From: Sciurus carolinensis
Taxonomy: Eukaryota > Chordata > Mammalia > Rodentia > Sciuridae
DNA length: 64,000 nucleotides
NCBI RefSeq assembly: GCF_902686445.1
Contig: NC_062213.1
Location: 7,685,241 to 7,749,240 of the forward strand
Direction of reading: 5' to 3'
Both the position numbers and the translations under genes were made by a program. The notes below the pieces were generated by a model that saw only the letters and a program-made list of their open reading frames with translations, did no database searches and was not told where the DNA came from. Every line of letters begins with the position of its first letter. Positions within the stretch are counted from its first letter, which is position 1. Positions 12,380-25,215 of the stretch are shown here, in pieces.

Positions 12380-13660
12380 TACAATTCTAAAATCTCCATC
12401 ACTCTGTAAATTCGGATGTAAATTGTAATTCCCAATGTATGTTTAGAAAATAATACAAAAACAAAAATTTAGAAAAGTAACAAGGAAAGTCAAGTGATAC
12501 AGTAAAAGAACAAAACAAATAAAAATAAAAACACCAACTAGCATAAAAAAGGCAATAATTACAAAAGACACAAAAAACAAAGAGCAAGATGAGAGATGTA
12601 AATCCTGCCTTATTAGTAATTACAGCAGAAAAAAAAAAAGGATTAGATAAGCTAACAGGCTTTATCCAAGGATAGGCTGCCCACAAAAGGTACATTTTGG
12701 ATTCAGAGATAAAAACAGGTTAAAAGAAGAAGGGTGAAAGAAGATATACCATGAAAATAGTAACTTCCCAAAAGAGCTTGAGTAGCTATAATCCTAAACA
12801 TCAGACAGAACAGATTTTAAGATAAAATTTCTCATTAAATTTGCTAAAGATAGAAAAGCTAACCCAAAACAATTAGCACACATTCCTAATAACATGAGGC
12901 AAAACCCAGCAGTTCAAAATGCACGAGACAAAACCTAGCAGTTCTGAATAACCAAAGAAACCATCACACCTGATAGGCATCTATAGGACACTACACCCAA
13001 TCAAAGTAGATTATGCATTCATCTCAAATGTACATGGAACACTCTCTAGGGAAGATCATACGTTTTCCCATTTTTAAAATTTACAGCAAAGTTGAATTAG
13101 TAAAAACAAGGTACTACTGGCAGAGACACACGGATCAATAGAATAAAATTGAGAATTCAGAAATAAGCCTTTGATCTTTGCACTCAATTCTTTTTCAACA
13201 CAGGTACCAAGACATTCACTGGAGGATGGAATAGTCTTTTCAACAAACACTGCTGGAACAACTGGATGTCCACATGTAAAAGAATAAAGTTGGATTCTTA
13301 CCTCACAACACATACAAAAATCATACAAAGCACATCACATATCTAAGGATATGAACCAAAATTATAAAATTATTAGGAAAAAAAAGCATAGGTATAAATC
13401 TCTGTGATCATAATCAGTCACTAATTCCTTAGATATGCTGCCAAAAGTACAAATGGCTGAAGAAAATATAGATAAAACAGTTAATCAAATAAACCTTTAT
13501 CTTTCAATAGACACTAATAAGAAAGTTAAAAAATCTAATAGTATTGGAGAAAATATCTGCAAACCATATATCCGATAATGGTCTAGTATCCAGAAAATAT
13601 AAAGAACTCTTACGACTCAACAATTATGACTCAACCTAAAAGAAACACCTAGTTCCACTG
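12380..13660 (+). mobile_element. Old L1, ORF2 3' part
   Basis: Conserved L1 ORF2 landmarks appear in order: 'agaagatataccatgaaaat', 'ctgataggcatctatagga', 'actggatgtccacatgtaaa', 'gagaaaatatctgcaaacca'. Stops and deletions remove coding capacity. Confidence 0.8.
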
Positions 13661-14204
13661 GGGGTACATTTCAAACTCAGCACAAGCTGAAGACATAAAA
13701 AAGCATGCTATGGTTATTTTAAAAGTACAGTGGAATTTTAAAAATTCTAGAAAAATGATTTTTCTGTAAGCTCAAATAAGATGTGTGTCCCTGGATGACA
13801 TTTAAGTCCATGAATGTGTAAATGTGTATGACTGATTCTGAGTTCCCAGGGTTAATTACGCAGTGACCTTGGATTTATTAGTATTTTCTTAATATTAAAA
13901 TGAACTTAGAAATAACATCTTAGAAAATCAATATTACCAATGTAAACTGAATTGATTGAAGAGGGAGGATACATGAGACTTCTTCAAGAGGGAAATGTAG
14001 GCTAGTTATAAGAGAAAGCATCTAGGGTCAGATGAGATTCTGCAATTTGGTCTCAATTTTTCCAAGCTCATCTATTTACCAGAATCTGCTTTTTTACCTT
14101 TAAAATGCAAATTATTATGAACACTTTTTTGTGGGTGTGATACTGTCAGTAGAATCCAGGACTTTCCCACAGCTGCATAAGCACATCGCCATTGAACTAC
14201 ACTC

Positions 14205-14407
14205 CCCACCCCGTTTTTGTACACAACTGGGGTACACAACATTCATTGTACACAACTGGGGTACGACTACTGTTTCTCTGGTTGTACATGAAGTAGAGTC
14301 ATGCCATTTGCATAATCATACAAGTACACAGGGTAATGATGTTTGTCTCATTCTATTATCTTTCCTTCCCCCGCCCCCCCAACCCTCATTTCCCTCTACA
14401 CAATCCA
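14205..14407 (-). mobile_element. Sciurid-type L1 3' UTR, reverse copy
   Basis: Reverse complement of the element at 12060..12370 ('gtcatgccatttgcataatc', 'cattctattatctttccttc'). A 17-nt sequence at 14219..14235 is duplicated exactly at 14248..14264. Confidence 0.68.
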
Positions 14408-14422
14408 TCCTTCTTCCATTCC

Positions 14423-14537
14423 TTTTTGAAACGGGATCTCTCACTGAGTTGCAGAGACTGGCTTCCAACTTATGATCTATCTGCCTCAAGACTCCAAAGT
14501 AGCTGGGACTGCAGACGTGTGCCACTGCCTGGCTTCT
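14423..14537 (-). mobile_element. B1 SINE arm
   Basis: Reverse B1 with 'gtagctgggactgcagacgt'. It abuts the reverse L1 3' end at 14205..14407. Confidence 0.75.
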
Positions 14538-15449
14538 TAGAAGTATTTTGAAGGAATGAGAAATGATAGACACATGTGTGCACACATTCCACCACAATGC
14601 CTGACACATGTGAAGAGTTTGTAAAGGAGAGTTACTACTCATTCCAGTGCAGTGTTACCCAGGCAGATCTCTCCCCCGGATTCCTCATACAGGTCACAGA
14701 TGAACATCAGCAGCCGCTACTGCTGTAAGGGTTAGAGCCCAATGACTGGTTCTGAAGGGATTGCCTTACTCTCTTCAATTTTAAAAATTGTACATATTGT
14801 ACATATTTTAGGATACCATGTAATGGTTTGCTAAATGTTTAAGGAGATGGAAATGCTAATTGCTCTGATTTGACCATTACACATATTCTCTTTTAAAAAC
14901 ATTATTAAATAAAAGAACTAAATTCATTATGTGTCTTAGAAAAACAAACATCTAAACAGAAAGTCAAAGTGGAATGCTTCTGATTTTGTACAACAAGCAC
15001 TAACGTGATGGAAGAGTACTAATTTTGTAGGCTTAAGACATGATACATAAATGTGTGCCTATATTTTAAAAACATTATATTACAAAAGATGAACTGAGTA
15101 TTTGTTCTGGGCTTTAGAAACAACATAGAATAAGAAATGAGTACTCTTTAAATGGGGAAAGGCAACAATAAAAGTTAGGGATGAGGTTACAACATAAATG
15201 CCAGCCACCAGGCTCCCCAAGGAAGCTAGAGGTCAATCCCTAAGCTGGCTTGCTCTGCCAGTGGCCCATGAGTAAAGAAAACTGCAGTATTCTGAGATGA
15301 TTCTGGTTACCAGGGAAGCAGCAAAATGTAAACATAAATTCGGACAAATGAATAAAATTAAAGGAAGCTGGCATCTCTTAACAAAAGGAACATTACTGTT
15401 TATAAAAAAAAATTTAAAAAGTTCTCATGTTGCACCCTCCCCAGTTTCT

Positions 15450-15830
15450 GGCAGCCAGCTATATGCCCTGGATGGAAAGGATCTGCAGTCTAGTGGGTTC
15501 GCTGGCATGAGATGGGGTGGGACAGAGATACAGACAAGTGAGGAGACAACTAAAATTCAAACGTCCAAGGTAAGCACTGAGGTGGGACGGACTAGCCCAG
15601 TTGGCGGAAAAGGGGAATGGGAAGGAAGTCTCCCGGAAATGTCAATGTTAGAGTTTAGTTTCAAAGTACAGAAAAGCAAAAGCTGCAGGGGAAAGTCATT
15701 AAAGATCAAAGCCAGGCAGAAGGAACAGCAGGTGTAAAACAACGGCAGTACAGACAAGCCCTTCTCAAACAGGGAGGCACACAGCCTGCAGGTATCTCGT
15801 GAATGCAAGTGGAGGAGAGCAGGAAGAAGG
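15450..15830 (+). repeat. Possible ancient interspersed repeat
   Basis: 'gccaggcagaaggaacagca' and the surrounding A/G-rich order resemble the same ancient class as the element at 19985. It carries a 146-codon open frame with no recognisable protein. Confidence 0.25.
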
Positions 15831-17829
15831 CGCTGAGAAGCCACAGACCAGGACATGAAGGACCCATCAGAGAATACAGGCTGGGATTCCCAGCCACACA
15901 ATTCACCTGTGTTCGAAACTTCCCTCAAAGGCATGTGGGCCTGCAGCAGAATGGCCATCGAGAAGGCGGACTCACAATGAGGCCATGGCACCCTGCATCC
16001 AGATTGGCAAAATGTGTAGATGATGGTTTCTTTAGTAATTTGTTGGTAGTTTGGAAAGAATGTGCTTATTTAAAGAATTAAGATCGTAAATGACTACAAT
16101 TTCAAAAATTCACTAAAATACCAACTATCCACTTTTTTAACTCTACAGTTACATCATTTAGTATCACCTCAATTATTCAGTTAGTTGTTATGATACTAGC
16201 AATTTGTTTCAATTTTCAATTTGTCACTGAATTACTAACTTTAGTGTTTCATACTGAAGACTGAAAGATTGAACCTGCAGTTCTCACTGAATTTATTTCA
16301 TAATGATGGGATGCTCAGATGGGATGAACCAGATGGCCAACGTGATAGCTGGGATGCCATGGTGGTCCAGGGGAGAAGCTCTGAAGGACACTGAAGAGCC
16401 TGATAATTCCTCACCTTGGGCATGAAGAGGAAGGGATAGGTGTGACAGACTTAAGAGGTAAAAGGGATATTTTGAGCTGGCTGGAAGGATAATGGGGTGG
16501 CGAGGCAGTGAGTGCTGATCCTGTCCAGGCAGAAGGGCCTCGGGTTGGCCACGCCTCCTGGGCAGTGCTTTGCTCACAGGTCCCACACTGTTTCAGGAGT
16601 GGAAGCAGGGGGTAAAAGGACGGCTGCATCCTGACAGCAGGACACCTCTGTAGGCTTCTTCCAGGGGAAGCTGGGTAGTGGCTTCCAGTAATCGACATGC
16701 CTGGTTTCCTCAGTTTCCACCACCTGAGGATGGCTAGAGCTCTGAAGAAGCAAAGAAGCACTCAGGACAGAAGGGAAGACGGGTGGGAAGAGACCATGGA
16801 GACGGGTAACCTGCAGCCTGAAAGAGTGTCCCCATGTGCATGACTGTGTTGGGCAAAGGCATCGATGAGACAACCCACTTCCTCCTGGAGCAGGGACAAC
16901 AAGCCAGCCAGGTATGTGCAGCAGGGGGAGGCAGGCACGTGTGTTGGGTCCACTGACACAAGGTCTACACACCACGCAGGTGCCACAGCCTGTCTGCAGG
17001 GACTGGGAAGCTATGACAGAATTGAGGGCTCATTTGAGCTTCATCCCCAAAAGTTCACTAGGCAGACAGGATGAGTACAGAGGGAAGCAGCACGTGAACT
17101 GGAAGAGGCAAAAATGAAGCTGCCATGCAGACAGGTCACCACATCACAACTGGAATGTTCTCTACGAGAACATACAGAAATGCAAGAAATCACACAAGAT
17201 TTCCAGTGTAAAGAGAATCTGTCAGCACACTGGAGCAGTGTCAACGGGGAAACGTAGTGAGTTCCAGCCCAGGTTCTGGCAAGCTTCTTGACGGATAGAT
17301 TCCAAACTCAGATGTATGTTTGAACTAAATCTTTAACATCCCTTCTATACTATATTTTATTATTCCACTTGGTTATATATTGAATCATAACAATACTTTC
17401 ACTATTTTTAAAAATTCCTACTTTAGCCTCAGAAGAATGTAAAGGCGAATTTTTATAATGTTAAATGATGTAAATAAGAAAAAATGAGCAACCATTTCAG
17501 TACTCTGGAAGATAAGAAGAGTGGAGAGAAGAGACTGCTAAGCCCCAAGTGCCTAGTCCCAGACTACCCTGCTCCTGTGTCCATGGCCCTTTCTCATTTT
17601 AACCAAGACTCGGCTGAGTTATTTTCTGGCTGATCGTCCCTTTTGTTCCTGACCACCCAGGGCCAGGGCTGGCTCTCTGCCTGCCTGCCATGAGGCAGGA
17701 CCTCGCCCAGGCCCTGGAAAGCTCTGCCTGCCATACCCACCCTCTCCTCCCCGCTGCCCTCCCAGGTCACTTGCGGTAGGCCCACCAGGAGTCAAGGCTG
17801 AAGCAGACTCCTCCTCTGTGGCCTTCTAA

Positions 17830-17985
17830 TAGTTGCTGACGTGCATCTGCAAGGCACCTGCAGTTGTTTCGTGGCTCCTCTCCATCTCACTACTCTTCCA
17901 GGGTCTTAAAGGTAGGGACCAGACTGTGTTCTACTCTCTGGCCACAGGAAGCACACAGTCATGTCTGCTGAGTGAATAAAGAGAG
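17830..17985 (+). mobile_element. L2 LINE 3' end
   Basis: 'ggtagggaccagactgtgtt' then 'tctgctgagtgaataaa', the usual L2 tail. Confidence 0.5.
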
Positions 17986-18211
17986 GAACTAATTAACAAC
18001 CCAATGGCAGGAAACTATTCTTAGAGATGACTGTGAACTAAGCAGCTACTACAGATGATCAGTATATATTAAATTATTATACATTATGGTAAGGAGAACT
18101 CTCCTGTGAAACATTAAATATCAATCTTACATTCCCTTCCCTGAGGAAAAAATTCCCTTTGGAACTCTATATTCTATTTCCAAGAGTCAGAACCCATTAT
18201 TAAACATAAAG

Positions 18212-18390
18212 AAGAGTCAGATGCAGTGGCGCATACCTGTAACCCCAGTGACTCAGGAGGCTGGGGCAGGAGGACGGCAAGATCAAGACCAGCTTCAGTA
18301 ACTTAGCAAGACAGTTTCAAATTTAAAAATGAAAAGAAAAAGTGGTAAAGTGCCCTGAGTTTCATTCCTAGTACTACTACCCTTGAACAC
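18212..18390 (+). mobile_element. B1-dID SINE, diverged
   Basis: A clear B1 arm ('gcgcatacctgtaacccca') and a worn ID arm ending 'cattcctagtactac'. Confidence 0.75.
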
Positions 18391-19239
18391 ATAAAATACA
18401 GAATAAACGGGCACCAGGAATGAGTACTTCATATTCTTGCCTCATTAAAAGGGCCATGCTTGAGAAGAAGCTACACATCTAAGTTTTTAGCTTATAAATG
18501 ATACTAAACTGGCAGTTCATCATCTGGACAGAGGGTGGAAGCCAGGCTACAGGAAGGGCAAATGTTCTAATACAGGCAGAGTCTGCAGGTGCCACTCCTG
18601 ATCTTAAACCTAAACCAGTCTACTGCTAAGCACCAGAGAAATCTTGTGTTGAAAAGAAGCTCTTCTGGTTGAAGGGAACAGCATGACCTATTTAATTCTA
18701 TTTCAGTTACAAGTAAAATCAAGTATAACAATTTTACCCAGGAAAAATTGTTTTCATATATTTTAAAATCATATTTAAAAATATGATTTCAGTTTTGAGC
18801 CCTTTTCAAAGGAAATAATTATACTATGTGATATAAAACTTTAATTAGGGTAATAAGTGGTCATTTCAAAATATAACAAGTTTTTATACATAATATACTC
18901 TTAAAAGCTTAGTTAAGGCTTACAGAGATTATTTTGAGTTTACAAAACAAAAAGCTAAAAAAGTCTTCAGAAATTCATTTTAGATGGGGTTCTGGGTAAT
19001 ATCTTTGTTAATACAGTATAAATCATTAATATTATTAATGACTATCAATATATAAACCAAGCTATTTTAATAATTTAAAAATCATTATATTAATAATTCT
19101 AAATAAGAAATCTTTCCCAAGTCATTCTAATTAAACATCATTTATTTTGTTGAATCACTTGCCCAGTAGCTTATTTCATGGCTGTCAGGAGTATGCTACA
19201 TGGCTTTTGAATGAATGTCACTTTTTCACATCAGTCTTT

Positions 19240-19445
19240 ATAGAGTATGGTGATGTGGCCTAAGTCCAGCTCTGTCCACTTATTAGCTGTACAACTTTGA
19301 GAAAACTACTAACCTTTCTGAACCACGATTTTACAATTTTTAAAATGGGAATCATAACACAACTTCTGGATGTTTCAAATGGTTGTGGGAAGATTAACAA
19401 AAAAATGTAAAAATCATTTGCACAGTTCTTGTTCAATGAAGGTAG
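19240..19445 (+). mobile_element. MIR SINE
   Basis: Nearly full MIR: 'cacttattagctgtacaact', 'aacctttctgaaccacgatt', 'aaaatgggaatcataacaca'. Confidence 0.75.
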
Positions 19446-19984
19446 GTCTGTTTTATTTAAGACCTATTCCTTATAACACTCTTATGTTCGGAAAAAAAAA
19501 AAAATCAAAACTGCCCAGGTATTTATCTTGTAGAAGGTGATGAATTCTTAAAATTTGTCTAAAATTCAGTATCTGCAAGTCCATTCTGCATATAATAGAA
19601 CTTACTACTGTGAGTTTTAGATAAAGAACTTACTGACCAAGATTAGCTTATTCACATTTATTTGCCATCTTATTCACATTTGAATACAGTCTTAAAAATA
19701 CACCTATGTTAATTATTCATAGAACATCATCTCCTCTCTCAGGTCATATCTGAGGCAGAATCACATTTGTTTGGATTTTTCAAACTTGCTCAATGAACAG
19801 TAAAAAAAGAATGAAACAACAATGAAGCTAACCCAGAAATCCCACAAACCAGGGAAGGAAAAACTGTGAACAGCAACTAAAGAATATGATATTTAATCAG
19901 AATCCTGTAAAGACGGGGAAAACAGGGAATAAGTGCATTTTAGAGTCCATACCAAGGTGGCACCATGCTAAATGAAGTTTTTCA

Positions 19985-20515
19985 CACCCCGGGGCAGACA
20001 GTTGAACACCTGCCAAGTGCCAGGCACAGGCACTGTTTTGAGCACTGGGGATCAGCCTGAAACACACAAAGCGCAACACAAGCCTATGTCCTCATGGGGT
20101 TTATGTTCTAGTAGGGAAGCACGCAAACAAAGTGAATTTCAAATATATCATATGTTAGATAGTGAGAGCATGCACGAGCCAGGGCAGGTCTTCCAGAGAC
20201 GGGAGAGCAAATGTGAAAGAAGAAACGGAACCGGCCACGCAGACTGCAGGCTGGGGGATAGAGCATTCCATTCAGTAAAAAGAAGGTATGCAGAGCATCA
20301 GGGACAGGGAGCTGCAGTGGTGTACCGAGAGCTGGTGCCTCTGGGGCGTGACCGAGTCCAGGAGTACTGTCCAGGGAATAAGACTGATGCCCTTAAAGAA
20401 GCAGCTTCAGGGTGCCCAGCCTTCAGTCCTGCACCTCCCTCTTGCCCTCATGCCATGTGAGGACACAGCAAGAAGTATCAAGAAGTAAGCCTTCACCAGA
20501 CACTGACGCTTCAAC
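19985..20515 (+). repeat. Ancient interspersed repeat, family not named
   Basis: 'gtgccaggcacaggcactgt', 'gagcactggggatcagcctg' and 'catggggtttatgttctagt' match a motif order common in mammalian ancient repeats. An MLT1-like 'catgtgaggacacagcaaga' piece follows. The family is unresolved. Confidence 0.4.
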
Positions 20516-20847
20516 GACACACCCCCAGGAAAGGCAGAAATGAAGGTCTGCTATCCAGAGGTCGCTCCAGCCAAGGCATTTGCTATGCAGCAGGAACGGC
20601 CTAGGACGAGCGGTAAAAGGGGTGGGCTGGGAAGAGGGACAGAGGCCAGACCATGGGGGCCTTTGGGACCTTGAGGCCTCATGCTATTCTGTTTTGCAGT
20701 GTTTTGGGTTTGCATTTCATTGTTCTACCTCTAGTAAAATATTTCTTTCTTCAGCTGTGTCTAATCTACTATTAAACTCATCTATTTAGTTTTCTTTTCA
20801 GGTTTTTTTTTTTTAACTTTTTAGTTGAAAAAATTTCTTTCTTTTGT

Positions 20848-21002
20848 CAGTACTGAGAACTGAACCTACAGGTGCTTCACCATTAAGCTACATCCCCAGA
20901 CCTTTTTTTTTTTTTTTTTTCTTCCTCTGGAGACAAGGTCGTTTGTCAGGCTGCTGAGGCTGGCCTCAAACTTGCAATTCTCCTGCTTTAGCCTCCAGAG
21001 AA
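20848..21002 (-). mobile_element. B1-dID SINE, 5'-truncated
   Basis: Plus-strand order is ID arm (reverse), a poly-T linker at about 20904..20921, then a B1 arm stopping before its promoter boxes. Confidence 0.7.
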
Positions 21003-22349
21003 AATGTCTTATTTTTTCTGTATTTTACAATTCTCTCCTAAATAATCTATCCTAACTTTTACTTTCTTACTTATAATGAGCACAGTTAAAAGACTATTTG
21101 CTATCTGAATCTACTGTGGTCTTGTATTATTTTTCTTTTCTTTGTTATAATGACTTCTTACATGCCTTTAAATTTGGATTATTTAAAGTCATGCATAAAA
21201 ATTACTTTTAGATATACACAGTTACATTTCACCAGAGTGAATCTATATTTGCTTTAAGTGTCAGATAAATAACACTTCCAGATGACCCTTCATCCCACAC
21301 AGGACAGGACTGGAAGCTGACCAGTGGCTTCCTCTGGGAGGACAGCGTTTTGGGTTCCAATCCAAAGTCTAGGGGATTCACCAACCACTTTGACCAGACT
21401 TGCTGGACTTTAACCATCATTTTTCTTTTAAACTTTCCAAGTCCTGATCTTTCAAGCGTACATTGCACTTCCCTGCTAACCTCCTTTAGGAGTTGGTAGA
21501 GGCCCACAGCCACCATCCTCAACCAGGGTTCAAAAGGAAAAGCAGCCTGATGTCCAATGACAGCCTGTGTATAAAATGAGAGTATCTGGTCCACCAGAAT
21601 AATTCTTTTAACTTGCAAACTGATTTTGTTAAACTTCTCATTCAAACATAAAATAAGACAGAAACAGGTATGAATTCAAAGCTCACAGTTTAGAGGTTCT
21701 CACCAAGTGAGCACAGATGGTTACCACCAGGTGTGACCAACAAGAGGATCAAGAATAGACCACTCACAGTCCCCAAAGCACACAAAGTGCATCTTTCCCA
21801 TTATCATCTGCTCCCAAAAGAAGCACTATGTTGTCAACAGCACTGGTGAGTTCTACTTGCTTGAGCTTTATGTAAATGGAACCAGGCTGCCTACTATTCT
21901 GTGTCGGATCTCTCATTCAGCCTTGTTTGTGGAATCCATACATTTCACCACATACAGAAACAACTGCTTTTTATCTGCTGCCTATGGTATTTTGCATCCC
22001 ATCTACTGTTGACAGATATTTTGCCCACAGCAGGCTGACCTGAGTGCCCTGGTACGCCTCCCTGTGCTGCTCTGTGAGGCCCTGGGAAAGGAGGTGCTGG
22101 TTTGTAAGGGACAGCGGCACTCTTCCCAAGTGCTGTGTGGTCTTGCATTCATACACACGGTGCGGAGCCTCCAGGGCTTTCTCCCAGCCAACACCTGAAA
22201 TCCTCTCTCCGATATCAGCCATGCTGCTGGGGTGTTGGTCCTGGACGTCATGCTTCTCACATGCCAATGTCTGCACAACATAAGGGTCCTCCCCGAAACC
22301 AGCGCTCCACTGGTAAACAGAATTAGATTCCTGGGTTTGCTTTTTAAAT

Positions 22350-22430
22350 ATTTTTGTGGTACTGGGAATTAAACCCAGGGCCTCACACACGCGAGGTAAG
22401 TACTCTACCATTGTGCTACACCCCAGCACG
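22350..22430 (-). mobile_element. Single ID SINE
   Basis: Reverse ID unit: 'gtggtactgggaattaaacc' to 'gtgctacaccccagca'. It supplies the N-terminal part of a chance antisense open frame at 21971..22471. Confidence 0.78.
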
Positions 22431-22474
22431 CAGAATTTGATTTCTGAGCCAATGATAACTAAAATACTCATACT

Positions 22475-22680
22475 CCTCGTTTATTACTTTTTATGGGTCA
22501 AGTACTATTCTAAGTGCTTTCCATCTGTCAATGCATCTAACTTCATAACAACCCCATGAGATAAGCATGATATCTCCACCTGTAGACTAGAAACTGAAGC
22601 ACAGGACAGTTACACAACTTGACTAAGGTTATACAGCAATTAAAGGCAGGGCAAGGACTTGAGACTAGTTGTTTTGGGTC
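22475..22680 (-). mobile_element. MIR SINE
   Basis: Reverse full-length MIR: 'ttctaagtgctttccatctg', 'taacttcataacaaccccat', 'gactaaggttatacagcaat'. Confidence 0.78.
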
Positions 22681-23729
22681 TCCAATTGCCGGTAACCACC
22701 ATGATTAACAGCCTGTCTACATGAAGCAGACTTGGGCCTGTGCTGTAGTGACCTCAGGGTTGTGCCAAGCCACAAGGTCACACTGCTGGTCAGTTGATCT
22801 TCCATGGTTACTGCACAACTGGTGAGGTGCCTGCATTTCACACTGTTTCATTTTACTTTGTTCATTTTAAACTGCTGTGGCTCCTAAGGATCTTTTAAGG
22901 GCTGTCCTGCCAGCCCTTCCTGCCCCAGTGCCACCAGTCCTCTACCTGCTGGGCTCAATGTCACATGCTCTTTGGTCCCTCTACGTATTCTTTGCACATA
23001 AGTCAATTATATGTGTTCTCATCTTGAAGGGTAAGTGTTCCACCTCTGTGTCAAGACATCAAACACTGAGTTCATCCTACACATGGGGCCCTGCAGATAA
23101 AAAGACATACCCTGTACCATCAATGACTTAAAACCCAAGGGGAAACAATAAGACAAGGAGGAACTACACTGCTTTAAGACAAGTACCCAGAGGAAGATAT
23201 GTACACCTGGATCCAGAAAATGGACTACCCACCTAAAACCAACAGGGGGCTCTGGAAGGATTCAGAGGAAGGGGGAAGACTGTGGCAGGAAACCAGATAC
23301 GTCACCATGTTATCATAAGGATTATTTTGAGCTATGGGCAAATGAGAACAAGAAGATATGAGAAAAACTCTCTGCCCTACCCTGTCTAGAACTTAGACAT
23401 GTGTTTACATGTGTCCCTCCTCTCTCCACCAGCAGGGACAAAGGTTGATCACTAGAGACAACTCAGACCCTTCTGAGCCTGAAATGGAACTGGAGGAATT
23501 TACATTAACTAACTCCCATTTACTTGCCTTGCCCCAAGTTGCTGCCTCCAAGACTCAAAGTCCTTGTTTGTCTAGTCACTTCCCTAAAAATGCACTGTTG
23601 CTTGTTGAAGATGCTATACATAAACCATCTCTTTGACAAGCACTCATTTCCTGGGCATCTCCTATGCATACAAGAAGTTCTTCTTTTGTTACATAGGTCC
23701 ATCCCAGCTAAGAACTCAGAGTGGGAGAG

Positions 23730-23830
23730 AAAATAATCATTCCTTCCTTACACTCTGTTCCTTCCCAGACTCTGCTTTCCTTGAGGGCATAGAAAGAGTT
23801 CTATGAACATTAGTTAAATGCTCAAGAAAA
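23730..23830 (+). mobile_element. L2 LINE 3' end
   Basis: 'tgctttccttgagggcatag' and 'gaacattagttaaatgctca' match the L2 tail pattern. Confidence 0.45.
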
Positions 23831-25035
23831 TGATAAAATCAGGATGCCTGGTTCTTGTAGAAAACCACAAGGACAAAGAACTAATCTAGTGGTTTTTCAA
23901 GTGCCACTCCCTGCCCAGGCCAGACTTACTGAAGGGTGAGACATCCCCACGTTAGCTCAAATGCTCTGCAACCACTGTGCTAGCTGGGAATGGAAAGCCT
24001 AATTATGAGGACAACAAGTGTGTCCAGGCCGCAGTTACAAAGTCACTTTAGAGCCCTGCACTTGCTCCCTACAGCAGATGCTTTTTGCTGTCGCTTTTGC
24101 TTAAAGAGGGGAGTGGGGAGGAACACCTCTACACTCACATATTTAAAATGGAATTATTTCCTAAAGTCTTATGTTTCCAAAATAAGTCGACCATTCAAGA
24201 AATTTAGGAAGAAGACTGACTCATGAGGCTTTTGATCAGACATTACCAGTAAACTGCATCCTGCTGCTCTTACCCTTGCTTTTAGTAAAGTGAAATTAAA
24301 AAATTGTAAAACCTTCATTTTTTATCTAAAATAAAAAGGTGTCCCTAGGCTTTTCAATTCACATTTAAAATGCATTTTCATAAATAACCTTTTCACAATC
24401 TGCACTCTGTTTTAATTAAATTTCTCACTATGGAAAACAAGATAATTGAAGCAGTTTAGAGATTAGTTAACTGTCAACCATTATGCCAGTAGCCACTGTC
24501 CTGGGAGAGTCAGCCGGGGGTACAACCCTCATCTGTACAAAGATTCCTGAACAGTCACATAATTAAAATTTCAGGTGAGCTCTTGCTTTGTAAAAAGAAT
24601 GAGGAGGATTATGACCTCGCTGAGTCTAAACAAAATTCATATTAAAGAATAACACGCACATTTTAAAAGGACACTTGGTTTTCCCAGAAGGCCAAACCCC
24701 ATGTTCCTTGGCATCAACATTTCGGAATCACAAGGGAGGAAGTGATGGCCCCCGTGTTCCCACAGGCAAGGACCCCTGATGACTTTCACCTCTCACGCCC
24801 AAGGCATCGTGAAGCTGGAAGGCACAGGGAGGCTCCCCTGCCCCCAGTGCACGAGGCTCAGAGCTCTGCCTCTGTTCTAAATGGCCTCTGATGAAGTCAG
24901 ATTGCCACATTCCAGTCTCAAGGGTGTACTGTCCCTTTATGATGAAGCTCTGTCTGCTCCTCAGACCAGAGGTGTCTTTAAACTCTCTCCTGGGGATCAA
25001 GAGCCTGGAAGTCCTAGTGCAGGTCTCCTCTGCCT

Positions 25036-25215
25036 CTGTAGGCCTAGCATGCACGAGGCCCTAGGTTCAATCCTCAGCATCACATAAAAAAAATTTAAAA
25101 ATAAAGGTACTGTGTTCACCTACAACCAAAAAAAAGACATACATATATATATATATATGATAAAAATGTTAAAAAAAAGAAATACAGGTACTGTGTCCAT
25201 CTACAAATGTAAAAC
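25036..25215 (+). mobile_element. ID SINE fragment with repeated tail
   Basis: An ID 3' half ('gccctaggttcaatcctcag') is followed by an A-rich tail. The tail motif 'aggtactgtgt(t/c)cacctac'-like occurs twice (about 25107 and 25190), separated by (AT)n. Confidence 0.6.
25143..25159. repeat. (AT)n microsatellite
   Basis: Eight perfect AT units within the A-rich tail of the ID fragment. Confidence 0.85.

Noticed and set aside
14131..14475. 114-codon plus-strand open frame
   Set aside because: It runs through a reverse L1 3' end into a B1 SINE, so it is repeat sequence.
15297..15737. 146-codon plus-strand open frame
   Set aside because: No recognisable protein, no splice context, and part of it resembles an ancient interspersed repeat.
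19972..20460. 162-codon plus-strand open frame
   Set aside because: It overlaps an ancient interspersed repeat and shows no protein family features.
21971..22471. 166-codon minus-strand open frame
   Set aside because: Its N-terminal third is translated from an ID SINE; the remainder has no family resemblance. Most likely chance.
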